A DNA stretch of 64,000 nucleotides from Apiotrichum sp. Y4204 (lineage: Eukaryota; Basidiomycota; Tremellomycetes; Trichosporonales; Trichosporonaceae), in assembly GCA_025531455.1 (NCBI GenBank), contig JAMYHL010000114.1, forward strand, positions 1 to 64,000, written 5' to 3'. The notes under the pieces were generated by a model. It searched no databases, was not told the DNA's origin, and saw nothing but the letters and a program-made list of their open reading frames with translations. Position 1 is the stretch's first letter. The number at the start of each line of letters is the position of its first letter. Shown piece by piece: positions 33,976 through 49,624 of the stretch. The position numbers and the translations under genes are program-made.

Positions 33976-35154
33976 CTATATACACCTCGGCCAAAGCCCC
34001 TGCCCCACGAGTTCCGGCACGCCACCCGCTTCAAACGCCGCGCGCAGCCACATCCTCACGTCCTCGACCTCGGTGCCCGCCACACGGATGATGCCCCCTT
34101 CCTCGTCGAGGGACGAGTAGCTCCATAGCAGCCCCGGCGGCAGGGGGACTTGAAACTGGCTGGTGCCATCGACAAGGCGCTCGAGTACACCGCGCAACCC
34201 CGCAAGCTGTGGGCCGTACACCAGCGCTGTCGCGTATACGTTATATGGTGCCAAACGCAACGCGACTGGCGAAAGAGCCGATCCCTGCGACCGCGTATCA
34301 TGCTCGGTGTTGTCGAGGACCATGCGCTCGCGCGCCACCACACGGTCCTGCACCGTGATCTCGTTGCTGCTCGCGTAGTACGACATGGCCCACACCTCGG
34401 TGTCAGCCACGGGCTCGGCGGAATGGCGTGTTGTATCCGGCTTAGGCTGTAGGTTGATCTCTCCCTTATCCTCCTTCACATCCGCAGCCTTCCTCCCGTC
34501 ACCCCACTTCCCCCACCTGCCCTGTGCGGTGACTCTCGTCGGGATCGGTGGCCGGTATCCGCGCCCCGAATTAACCCAGTCGAGGACAAGCGCTCCCGCG
34601 CCATCTGAGAGCTCGACGCGCTGTGCCTGCGCATACCGTGAATGGCGGAAGGGCGACACGGAATCCGGCAACAGCAACAACAGCCCGCCAGCGCCGACAC
34701 GCACGCGCATGCGCTGGCGCGTGAGTCCCGCCTCAACGGACGTGTCGCCGAACCCCTGCCCAGTCTCGTACCGCAGTCTATGAGCGTGCGGGCGCATCCC
34801 CGCGCGGTGCTTGTACACTTTCGTACTGCCCTGCGTGAGGAGGACAAGCGTACACCCCGGATCGATGGTCGCGTCGACGCGCACCGTGTCGCCGGCCACC
34901 AACCCGCCGCCGTACGCAATCACATACGCGACGCCAACGTTTGACGGCTGCCCGGGGAGAGGAACGGGGGCGAGGAACTTGAGCGGGTAAGAGGCGCGCT
35001 GGGCCGCGAAGCGTGCGCGCGAGGGTTGCGTGAGGTGCAGCGTGCCCGCCCCCGGTGGGTCGTTTGGCGGTGGAGGAGCGGTGGACGTTACAGGTTTCGG
35101 GGTGGCGAGGAGATGCTGCGTCGCGGCCAGCGTCGCGGCCGTCATCCCGGGCAT
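33976..35154 (-). CDS. Urease accessory protein UreD
   Basis: Single exon, 392 residues. UreD works with UreF and UreG to load nickel into urease. Family signs in order: the N-terminal PLKFLAPVPLPG, then AYVIAYGGGLVAGDTVRVDATIDPGCTLVLLTQGSTKVYK. The middle has GGLLLLLPDSVSPFRHSRY and the block LVLDWVNSGRG, followed by VQDRVVARERMVLDN. The C-terminal GTEVEDVRMWLRAAF is also typical. An insertion of about 35 residues (Lys/Asp-rich, around 34400-34510) separates the middle and C-terminal parts. The length is somewhat above bacterial UreD, as usual in fungi. Urease is widespread in basidiomycete yeasts. No other urease gene lies in this window. Confidence 0.92.
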   Translation of the reverse strand: MPGMTAATLAATQHLLATPKPVTSTAPPPPNDPPGAGTLHLTQPSRARFAAQRASYPLKFLAPVPLPGQPSNVGVAYVIAYGGGLVAGDTVRVDATIDPGCTLVLLTQGSTKVYKHRAGMRPHAHRLRYETGQGFGDTSVEAGLTRQRMRVRVGAGGLLLLLPDSVSPFRHSRYAQAQRVELSDGAGALVLDWVNSGRGYRPPIPTRVTAQGRWGKWGDGRKAADVKEDKGEINLQPKPDTTRHSAEPVADTEVWAMSYYASSNEITVQDRVVARERMVLDNTEHDTRSQGSALSPVALRLAPYNVYATALVYGPQLAGLRGVLERLVDGTSQFQVPLPPGLLWSYSSLDEEGGIIRVAGTEVEDVRMWLRAAFEAGGVPELVGQGLWPRCI

Positions 35155-36828
35155 GGAGTGTCGCCGAAATCGTGGATGGGTAGAAGTTTTAGAGGTAAGC
35201 TAGGTTAAGAAGTTCTGGACATGTGATTGTTGTTGGTGGGCACCCGGCCAGCTGGCCGTTATCTGCTATCTCCGAGAAGCGATAATAATAGCCCGGTCAA
35301 GGTAGTGTATATCCGCACATCCACGCCGACCCATGATCTCTGCTGGTGGCTGGAGAGATATTGGGATCTTTGGGAGGGGGGGCGCCGAGGTCTTACCACA
35401 CAACGCAGAGCGTTCGTTACCTCTTGTGTCTCTGCTCGGTCGCGCTTGAATGACCACCACATGCCAAGCATGCCGTTGCCCGTCGCGCCCATTGGCGTCG
35501 CGATGCATGTGGTGGCCCAGACTCATTAATGGGGCCGTACACTATAGCGATGTACCCGATGTCCTGACCCTCTTCTCGTTTCCCTCACTAGTAGCGAATG
35601 CAGTGGGTGGCCCACTGGTATCGCCACTGGCCTCCTGCCAAGCCCAAACCATCACCATGCATCCGGCTCTGGGGTACTCGACTGCATTCTTGCTGCATCT
35701 AGCGTCCTCGCTGCCCCTTGGGTGCGATGTCCTCTTGACTTCATGGATCAAGGTCGGATCGGGAGGAACCCGGTGGCGCACCCAGGGCGATCCGGACGCC
35801 GACTTTGCAAGCTTGGAGATAATGGCTATCATGGATCCTGGGATTCGGCACGGTGTACTGTACGTGATGTGGGTGGCGTGCAGCTTTGTGGGTCGTCAGT
35901 CCGGCCGACGGGGACGCAGCAGTTCGCGTGCAGCGCGTGCAGACTTCTGTTACTCAGGGCCTGTGCGGCGTTGTGCGATGGGGTTTGTATGCGCGGTCTT
36001 GAATGCCCGGCGCCTCGGGGGTAACATGGGATGTCAATGCGCAACATGGGATGGTAACATGTGGGATGCAACATGCAGATGGACGCCGAGGGCCGCGGCT
36101 GACTTTGTTGCACTACTACTACTTACTGCTGTTGCCACCTTTGGACAACTCGGCACTACCACAGCGCAGCAAGTAGTAAGCCTTCATAGCCGACTAGTAA
36201 TGCATTGATGCTTGGTTCTCTTCGTCTCTCTACCATTCTTAATCTCTTCTCTCCATCTCGTAGCCTCTCTACATTGCTCGCTCCCCCTCCTCGGCGACCA
36301 CTCGGCCACAACTCCCCCGGCCCCCTGGTGTGTGTACGTGCGCATATCCAACCTTGATTTCCTTGCCGTTCTGGCCCAATTAAGGTTTGCCTTAATCCTT
36401 GTCTTCGCCGTTCCCTCTTGTGAGCCCGCTTTCCGCTATCCGCGCGACGGCGTAACGGTGCTGAGATCCCGTCGCACCGTCGTCTCTCCCGCCCGCGTGG
36501 ACGTCGTCCCCTGGTCCCCACCAAAACATTGCGACCGGGAGTGGCCAAGGTTTTTTTCTCTTTTTTATTTCTTTTCTTGAAGCAGCAACGCATTCCAGCT
36601 TCAAGCACGCGAAACACAACAACGCAGCAATCTGTCGGCCGCCGACTGCAGCCTTTTGCAATCTTTCGCCAACGTGCAGCATTGTCACCAATCGAGGTCG
36701 ATCGAGCCCCGAGATCCCGAGAGCTTGAGTACCACGCGATTGTCATCTCTCCCTAGCATTCCTATCATCCCTCCTCTTCTCATCTTCTCATCTCTCACCT
36801 CCACATCCAATCTTAAATTTCAGCCACC
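35155..36828. other. Long upstream region between UreD and lipid kinase
   Basis: 1.67 kb between divergent genes. The right half (from about 36.2 kb) is strongly pyrimidine-rich and is probably the leader and promoter of the kinase gene. A plus-strand open frame at 35450-36208 has composition unlike a protein. No RNA gene seen. Confidence 0.55.
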
Positions 36829-38697
36829 ATGAGCAAGCTGGATCTGCCATGTGTGCTGCACAACGACAAGCGAGGTCTCCTATCCATCGAGGACGACAAG
36901 CTTGATGTCCTGCAGCTGTCTGCTGATGGTCAGCGTGAGTATCACTCCCTCCACTTGACGCGCCACTGGATCGGCGCCATGCCTTCACCTCCCGGAAGAC
37001 TCTCTGCCGCGACTGCGCTGACGTCTAGCGCCCAGCCGGCTTCTCTCCTGTCCGATACGCCTCGTGCTGCGTGCCCGCATTGCCCCGGCCGAGGCCGACA
37101 AGCCTCGCCGGCTCGAGCTGTTCGCGCTCCGCCAAAAGTCGGCCAAAACCACCTCTCTGACCCTCCGCAAGATCCATGTCCTCATCGAGCCGACGCACCA
37201 TGCCGACGGGGACGAGTGGGTTGCCGCCCTCATGGACAAGGCATACGCCGTGACCAAGCCGTTCCGCCGCGTTCTGCTTATCGTCAACCCCGTCGGCGGT
37301 CGCGGGAAGGCCGTCACCATGGTCAACGACCAGGTCATGCCTCTACTCGAGGCCGCAGGGTGCAAAGTCGAGCTGATGGTGACAAAACACGCTGGCCATG
37401 CCGAGGAGATCACCCGCGCTATGGACATCGAGAGCTTTGAGTGAGTAACTGAAGAGGGAGAATTACCGTCATTCTAACAACAACAGTGTAATCGCCTCAG
37501 CATCCGGTGATGGAACGCTGTACGAGATTCTGAACGGCCTCGGTGCGCGCCCCGATGGTCGCCGTGCGCTGCGGATGCCAATTGCCCCGATCCCCACGGG
37601 ATCTGCATGTGCGGCATGCACGAACATCTTTGGCTCCAAGGACACGTTTAACATGGCGCTCGCAGCGTTGAATGTCATCAAGGGGCAGCCGTTCCCGATC
37701 GATCTGTGTTCGGTCATGCTGCTACCGTCGCGTGAGCGACGGATATCGTTCCTGTCCACCGCACTCGGCCTCATGGTCGACGCCGATATCGGTACGGAGC
37801 ACCTCCGCTGGATGGGCGACACCCGCTTCATGTACGGTTTCCTCCGTGGCGTCGTGGCCAACAAGCCGTGCAAGGCGCGTTTGAGGCTCGACGTTGTGTC
37901 GGACGACAAGCTAGAGATGGCGCGCGTCGCTCGTGAGGCCGCGGCCCGCGAGTCGCCGAAGGTTGTGGGAGGAGGCACGAACCCCCTGGAGCTGATCCAC
38001 GGCGTCCAGAAGGAGCCCGTGAGCGCAAATGACAACGTAATAACGGCTGTCGAGACGAACGGTGGCGAGGAGAGGGCGAACGGAAATGGGCCAGAGGAGG
38101 AGGACGGCGAGCTTCCCCCGCCGCGCTTGCTCGAGCCGGATGACAACTGGGTCACGATCGAGTCAAACGACTCGAAGGGAACTGGGCAGGTTATTCCGGG
38201 CGAGAAGAACGGAGGATGGAAGGACGGGCAAGGCTTCCTCTTCTTCTACGCCGGCTTGCAGCCTTGGGTCTCGCGTGACCTGAACCAGTTCCCCGTAGTG
38301 CGTCCCGGCTCTGGAGTCATTGACATTGCCATCCAGGCGCGCGTCCCCCGCAAAGTCCTCCTTAGCGGAGTCGATGGCGCGGCGCACGGCTCGACATTCT
38401 GGTATGACGCGCAGCACTACTACAAGGGTGGGTATAGAGACTGCAAGAAGAGGTGCGGTGCTAACCGCAGTGCGTGGCTTTGTCGTCGAAAACCTCGACA
38501 AGGCCAACCAACCGGCCTTCACGATCGACGGCGAGGCGTTCCCGTGGGACTCGTTCCACGTCGAGGCGCTCCCCCGCGCGGCTACCATGCTCAGCCTCGA
38601 CGGCCGATTCTATCACTCGTCGTTTGTCACCTCGAGCACGGTCGGCCTGACGGGCAAGAACGCAAAATACAGCAGCCAGAGCGTGGCGAAGAAGTAG
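36829..38697 (+). CDS. Sphingoid long-chain base kinase-like (DAGK catalytic fold)
   Basis: Exons 36829-36934, 37029-37440, 37487-38427 and 38471-38697 give 561 residues. The catalytic domain begins with RRVLLIVNPVGGRGKA (about residue 120), continues with the nucleotide motif SASGDGTLYEILNGL and PIAPIPTGSACAACTN, and with CSVMLL and a C-terminal FVTSSTVGLTGKN. Enzymes of this group (Lcb4/Lcb5, sphingosine kinase) phosphorylate sphingoid bases using ATP at membranes. The motif PTGSGNA is replaced by PTGSACAA. A disordered, acidic insertion of about 90 residues (37.95-38.2 kb) sits between the two halves, as in yeast Lcb4. Ceramide or diacylglycerol as substrate cannot be excluded. Confidence 0.87.
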
Positions 38698-39089
38698 GCT
38701 CGCGGCCAAAACCGGGCCTCAAGAAGGCTTCTAAGGAGCTAAGAGGTCGACAGAAGAAGCCAGGAACGCTCTCGACTGCCGCCTCGCCTATCTAGTAAGA
38801 CGCCGCATGCGTTCACATCCGCCGCGCGCCGCGCGCCGCGCCGCTGCCGTTTAATTAGGACATCAATATATGCGATCAAGGTACACATCATAGATTTTGT
38901 AGAACATCGCCATAGTACAGTACAGACCGTGATACACATTGTCCTCATCTACGGGGTATCAGATGTCATCATTGCAAGGAAGTCGTGGCTACAGGTTAAT
39001 GCCGTTGAATGCACGTTGTGATCTAAGTAAAATGCACATGGCCCGCAGGTGCTGGGTATCTGCGTCCGAATCCGTCCTCCACAGCATGT
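38698..39089. other. Convergent intergenic region
   Basis: Between the lipid kinase and the transporter, both ending here. No gene seen. Confidence 0.6.
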
Positions 39090-41024
39090 TTAACACTTCT
39101 TGTGCGACACCTCGCCACGAATCGTCTTGGAGATCGTCAGCGCCGTGGAGAGCACGAGGACGATGACGCCAAACGTGGTGCACACGACAGCGGGAAGCTT
39201 CTGGCGCGAGTTCCACTTGCCCTTTGTAAGGACGTAGAAGGCGGCCGCGGGGAAAATGAAGGCGAGGGCCGTGGCGGAAAGGCCGCCAGCAATCTCGAGC
39301 ACGACGCCGAGGTCGCATGTGAGAAGGGAGACTGTGGTTAGTCCTGGACAGTAGCCTCGAGAGCATCCGACTTACTGAGCATGGCGGAAAACACGATGGC
39401 AGAGGTGATGAGTGTGTGCCGGAGCCGGTTAAACGGTTGATCCTTGTAGAGATAGTCCTCGATGACCTCGCGGCACACGTAGTTTTCGAGCGGGACTGTG
39501 ATGTCAGAGCGGGAACACATCGCCCAGCGTGCTCCTCGGCACTCACTCGTCGTGGACATGTTAGCGCCAAAACAAAAGCGTGCAATGTTGATGACCCAGT
39601 CGTCCTTGGAAAAGTTGTTCAGAATGTTACCCTCAGTCTTGTCGGTGAAGATGAGATAGCCAGTGACGGACATGAGTAGACAGCACACGAGACTCATGCT
39701 TGTGCTCGCATGCGTGACAGCATTAAAGCGGTCGAGCGTCGGCACCTGTATCGACTTGTAGATGAACATTGTGTTGTGGTGACAGACAAACGCAAAGGAG
39801 ATGACACCAATCGCCTCGAAAACGCCGGGTTTGACGAGCGAGAAAACGTCCAAGGACGAGCCCCGCAGCGATGGGTCTACGGCGACGCTGCGCAGTACCA
39901 CTGATGCGACGATAATGCCCATGCTGATGAGAGCGAAGCCCGATGACTTGGACAGCTTGACAATATCCCTGTGCAGCGATAGGGGAAAGGAGACAGTCAA
40001 AGTCAGCAGGCAGATAATGAATTGCCGGTTGACGAGGAGGCTCAAAAAGGCGTGCTTTTCCATGAACGGAAATACGAAGGCCATGACCTGTGGAATCGTG
40101 TCGCCAATGATAACGTTGAAGGCACACATTCTGGAGAGTTAGTGATCACACCGAGGACTGTAGCTCACCCTCCAAACGCGAATGCAAACTGGAAAAACGA
40201 GACTAGACCGGATCCCCATGGTCCGAAGCAGTACCGCATCACCTTTCGTCAGCTACAGACACGCTGATCCCATCTTACATCAATGTACGAGTCTCTTCCG
40301 CTCAGCTTGGCGTTGAGGACAACAAGCCGGATAGTCCTGGAGATCAGCCAAAATAGAATTCACACTACTGTCGCCTCCACATACCAGTCAGTCACGCCTG
40401 CAAGGACAATGAGCAATGTGATGCCAGTGACGAAACCAGCCTGCTTAATCGCATACGGCAGGCCAATGATTCCTGCGCCTAGGATAGAATTAGCCATGTT
40501 TGCTATCCCATCCATCATCGTCCCGCGGGCCGTGTTCGGCCCGTCCGCAAGGACAAGTGCCTCTTCTTCAGGAGTTACGCGATCGCTATCCCTCAACAAC
40601 GGCGCCGCCGCCGAGTGTTCATCGTGGTCGTCGTGTTCATCATGATCATCATCAGGAGCTTTAAACACTGCGGGCTGTCAGCAACGGTCGTGCACGACAA
40701 TGCAGGCATGACGTGTATTGGCGCCCACCTGGACCGGTTTCATGCCAGTGGCACTGTCTACCCACAAACGTCATCGCCGAGGCGTGGCCGCGGACTGGCA
40801 CGCGCACTCGGGGGATATGATCCGGCTTCCAGCATGCCGAGGTCGTAGCCCATCTCTGGAGAGCCTTTCCTGCTGCCTATGGGCCGTATTGAGCTGGCTC
40901 TGGAGGAAGGTTCCAGGGCAGAGGCGACGCGTGACGAGAGACGCGAGGAAGATGGCGTCGGCGGATCGAGAGGGTCCGCGACGATGGGATACGAGCGCGA
41001 GTCCGGTCGTGGTGAGGGAGGCAT
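39090..41024 (-). CDS. Vacuolar amino acid transporter, AVT/SLC38-like
   Basis: Seven exons (41024-40766, 40667-40385, 40336-40279, 40242-40169, 40130-39547, 39495-39376, 39331-39090) give 539 residues. The N-terminal 130 residues are cytosolic, Ser/Pro-rich and then acidic with an Asp/His/Glu run. The transporter core opens with GIANMANSILGAGIIGLPYAI, the signature of the first helix in AAAP-family carriers. About eleven hydrophobic segments follow, including WTIRLVVLNAKLSGRDSY, FAFAFGGMCAFNVIIGDT and VISFAFVCHHNTMFIYKS. The order fits yeast Avt5/6/7, which export amino acids from the vacuole with protons. Direction and substrate are inference. All splice joins keep helices intact. Confidence 0.9.
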
Positions 41025-42185
41025 GTTGTGTGATGAGGAAGAGGGTGATGGAGAAAGCAGAGACAGAACAGAAGGGGGGTGATGATTTGAGGCGGTGTGG
41101 GTGTGCATATCTGGATGCGCAGATGCTCGACGTGGACAGGATACAGCATACCCAGGTTACACTTTTTGCGGGGCCCACAAACATCCACTTTCACCAAGGA
41201 AAGATAAAATAGGGCATTCCTGGTCGGCCACATGGTCACATCGCATGCAGATATGCAGACCATGCAGACCACGTTATGGAAATCTACATGTCTTTCTACT
41301 CTGCTACTCTGCAGATACAAAAAGCTTTAGAAGTGTACTCAAGAGAGAGCTGATGCGTTTCTTGCATACTTGACAAGACGTGGATGTGCATGCATCAATG
41401 TCCATATGTCAAAAGGGATGCATAATGCGCATAGAAGGGACCTCTTTACACACACGACCAACGGCCAACGGTGCTTTGAACTGTAATGGGAATGTTTTGA
41501 AGAGGTGAAGGATGAAATCGTATACTCTTTACCCGTGTGTGACATTAGTATTAGGCGGTTTAAATACCACGAAACAAATACAAATTGCTGCAGGCTTTAC
41601 TTTTGCGCCTCCCCCTGACTATTCCCTGATATCTATCCTCTCCTCCTTTCCCTCTCTCTCCGCCTTCCCTCTCTCCTCTCCCTTTCCCGAGTCCCTTTTC
41701 CCCCCCTGTGGCCCACTTGACCCGATCATACATTCTCTCCCTCCCTCTCCTCTCGCTGTCAGTGATCTTTTTCAACACACACTACGACTACGACGACTAT
41801 ACAGGCTCTTCCCGCGCCGGTTCCATCGTGGATCGTGGACAATCCCGCTCCCCATCGACATCGACATCCACCTGGGTTGCTTACCATCCTTTTTTTTTGC
41901 ATCTCCACATTCGCTTCCATTCTTCTTGTCTTTCTTATCCCTATTCACTTCCGGGCTTGCAGCTTCGCCGATTTTTTCTGTTTTGGCTAATCCATCACGA
42001 CACTCGTTCCATTCGTTCCAATCAACTCCACACACAACCCAACACCTTCCTCCTCCCTTTCCCTCCTTCCCTCCACTCCGCGTCGATCGCGCGACACGAC
42101 CCACATTTACTACTACGCGCGATACGACCCGACACGAACACGTACTCAACCACCTACTCTGTCGCCACGCACATCCCGAACACTC
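41025..42185. other. Divergent intergenic region
   Basis: 1.16 kb between the transporter and the DENN protein start. From about 41.6 kb it is a strongly C/T-rich leader towards 42186. No gene or RNA seen. Confidence 0.6.
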
Positions 42186-44678
42186 ATGTCTCCATCCAGC
42201 TCGCCCGCGCCGGGCGCGCCAGAGCAAGGTTCATTAAAGGGTGCCGAAAAAGACTTCGAGAACGCCATTGCCGCAGATGTGGACGACGCGGGCCAGGAAG
42301 ACAAGGAAGATGCCGTCCATTTTTGCTTGCTCGCAGAATTTGATATCGATGCAGGTGCAACACTCGCGCACCAGTATCCGTATCCAACAGGCACAGATGA
42401 GCAGTAAGTCGCGTCGTGTCATCCTCTTCGTCTGGTCCTCCCCGGCGAGGAACTTACAATTTCATGACGGATAGGGGAAGCTGGCGGGGTGGAACGGTCG
42501 GGACGACGCCGCTGACGCCAACCACAGCCGCCTGGCGGAGTTGATGCTTCCAGACGGCGCACATTTGCGCGGCGAGGACTGGACCGTGTTTTACTTGGGA
42601 CAAACCGCGAGCATGGCCGTCTCACCTATGCTCTCGCATGAGCCGAAGGCCGTAGCTGGACGACCTGTTAGCAGTTATCCACCAGGGCAGCGTCCTCGGA
42701 GGGGAACACCGGGAGGTGGTCTGCTTTACGTGCTCAACTGCGTGCGCATGAAGGAGGACAAGACGGTGCGTCGAGGTGCAATGGTCAAGGCAATGGCGAT
42801 TGTCACTCCGAATCCGTACATCGGCATTTACAAGCCGTTGTTGTTGCTCGCTCTCGAAGAATACTTCGCCAACCCGTCGCATGAAATTCTCGCAAAGCTG
42901 TACGACTCGGCCAACGCGATCTCCACAGCTGGCATGCCCGTTCTTACACGCGAGGAGAAGATCCTTCTTCGCCAGTCGGATCGCAAAGACTGTCTCGAGT
43001 TCAGGTTCGGTGCACAGGAAGGAGCGGACGACGTGAGTGTTAACGAGCAGGCGGAGAGCAGTATAAGCCACGACACGCGCGACCGTGCAGCCAGCATCAC
43101 CTCCTCACATACTCTCCCTCCGATTGTGCGAAAGAACTCGTCCTCATCTTCATCCGCGTACCACGGCACGACTGATTTGTCGCACCCGCCACGCCGCGGA
43201 GTTCCGCGTGATACCCATTACTTCGAGACCGAGGCAAAGTTCCGCAAGATCACTGTTCCCATTCGCATTCCGATGACTGTCTTCGACGAGGATGTTGGCG
43301 ACTACAGCATCATAGAGCTGGTGCAGACGTTCAGCCAGAACGTGCAGCCCTTTCAGCCGCCGTTCCACCCATACCTGCACACAAACGGCGCCAACACACA
43401 TCCTGTCATCCTTATCTTCAACGCCATCCTTGCCCACAAGCGCGTCATGTTTCTCGGACATGGTCTGCCGGCCAACCAAGTGGCGCGAATGGTGCTCGCG
43501 GCGTGCGCAATGGTGTCGGGTTGTGGACAGGTGCTGCGGGGCATGACAGAATCGGCGTTCCCGTACGCGAATCTCGCCTCTCTGGACGTGCTGGAGGAGT
43601 TCCCCGGCTTCGTGGCTGGTGTTTGCAACCCCCGATTTGAGGAGCTGCCGCATACGTGGGACGTGCTGTGCAATCTCGAGACCGGCAAGGTCATTGTCTC
43701 GAAGGAACTTAAGCTCGTGGTCCCGTCGAAATCGGACGGCGCATCAGAAACTTCTGTGCCATCGGCCAACGGCGAGGACGGCCTGGCGAACGGCAAGATT
43801 TCGCAGGTGAAAAATTCGGATTGTATCGACAACCAGTTCATCGAGGAGATATTGTCGGCGTCGGGCATGCACTACGGCGAGCAGCACATCCGCGTTCGAT
43901 TCACCGACTACATTTCTCGTTTCGTTCGTCTTGCTGCGTACCAGGAGTTTATGCACCTCGGCTCAACATCCATCGGATACCCGTATGTCGTATTCCGGGA
44001 CGGCCACCTTGGCAGCGGTGTAGTGTTCATCGACGACTCGCTGCGTCAGAGGGAGATGTGGGGCAACGGTCACCGGATCGACGCATGGCGCAAGACAAGA
44101 TCGTACCGGCTGGTGCAGAAGGTGAGTCGAACGTTGAGAATAAGTGACAATACTGACCGGCAGGACTGGGAGCACGAACAGCAGCGCGCGGCGATCAAGA
44201 CGTTTGACGCACTGCACAACGTTAAGCGGCTTCGTATGACGCGCACAATGTCGCCGAAGGAGGCGGAGCTAATCTTCCTCACCATGGTCCGGCAGGTCCG
44301 AACATATGATCAGGTCGTCGAGGTGTGTAGAACTGGGGATTCATCTTGAGCTACCGCTAACGTCAGCTTCTCGCCTACCTGCCGATGCACTTTGGCGGGT
44401 TGATTCCGATTGCGAACGGCCTTTTCCACTCGCACCTCTCTGTGCGAAACAACACAATGGAGCTCTTGATCACGATACAGCACTATCCGGTCGGACGGCA
44501 CGCACTTATGACTCTCAACTACCTGCACCGCAAGACGTTTGTGGAGCTCCTTGAGCGCCGCGAGGCGAATGGCGCGTTGCGGAACCGTCTCAATGGCGCG
44601 CCGCCCCCCGATACCAACTCGTCAGCCACCATTACGGGGAGCGAGCTCGCGTCGCAGCGAGCTTCTAGGTCCAGTTAG
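42186..44678 (+). CDS. Afi1/MesA-like DENN domain protein
   Basis: Exons 42186-42403, 42528-44121, 44164-44322 and 44367-44678 give 760 residues. The N-terminal part HFCLLAEFDIDAGATLAHQYP...LAELMLPDGAHLRGEDWT is the upstream DENN half typical of Afi1 (Arf3-interacting protein 1). A central DENN core follows: VPIRIPMTVFDEDVGDYSIIELV, HPVILIFNAILAHKRVMFLGH, LACAMVSGCGQVL. The C-terminal helices include ELLAYLPMHFGGLIPIANGL. In ascomycetes the family marks polarised growth sites and binds the GTPase Arf3. DENN domains often act on Rab GTPases. The disordered insert at about 43.0-43.2 kb separates the halves. All four exons join in frame. Confidence 0.87.
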
Positions 44679-44966
44679 ATGGCGGATACGTTTAGACAAA
44701 CTACCTCCTTTAATCATAATACCCCTCCTCACGCTTCTTGACTAATATTATTTCGTTTCCTCTCTCTTTTTCTGTCTATACATCTACTTGGTGGCACGGG
44801 TTTCGTTCAGTAGATTTGTTGTAGTATGATTTACGACATACTCGGATTAGAAGTGCGGAATGGGCGTGTGAGTTTTGTGTTCGCTGCAGGTCTGCTCGAC
44901 GCATTAGCACGCTGTGCATCTACAACAGTATCAAGCCGCTACAGAGTCCATCCCCGGTCCACACGT

Positions 44967-49048
<4,082 letters not shown>

Positions 49049-49624
49049 GACGATGTCGGCCGGCTACAGCTGAAACTAGCTGTGCAGAGATGCGCCGTGC
49101 AGATGACCAGAATGATGCGTTGCTCGATGTTGTCGCGGAATGGATGTCAATGGTGGACGTAATGGAAAAGATAGATGATGACAACGGCACGACGCGTCGA
49201 GTGGGGATGCGGCCGGATGGGTAATGGATGGGTGCTGTGGAGGGGAGGGGGGGGGGCTTGAGGGAAGACAGTTTGAGACACAACCACTTTGCTCTTGACC
49301 CTATTGCAACACTCTACTTGGACGCGACTGTGTCCAGAACGCGTCCCAAATACAAACAACCGATTAGTCCAGTCATCATCCAGTCAGCTGTTATCTTCCT
49401 TTTTTGATACCGCTAATGTTCAAGAATTTCCTAATCGCCACCCTCTGCCTCTCGCGCTCAGAACAACAACTGGCCGGACAGTTGCGTCATGCGTCATAGT
49501 GCATGTTGATATGTTGAGATATCGAGATCTGAAGGACTAAATGTTGTTTCTGCTCTCCTCACCTCATCTTGCAAGTTGCACCAGACGACTTTTCCTTCAG
49601 CAAGTACACAGACATAACTTGAAC
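49049..49624. promoter_or_regulatory. Divergent promoter region SMC3-TDP1
   Basis: 576 bases between the start codons. No clear TATA box. An MluI-type ACGCGT box is absent at the SMC3 side, though ACGCGT-like words (GACGCGT near 49193, GAACGCGT near 49337) occur, which in ascomycetes mark G1/S genes. Confidence 0.45.

Noticed and set aside
35450..36208. Open frame of 252 codons upstream of the lipid kinase
   Set aside because: Composition is unlike a protein, no domain is recognisable, and it lies in a long promoter region with pyrimidine bias.
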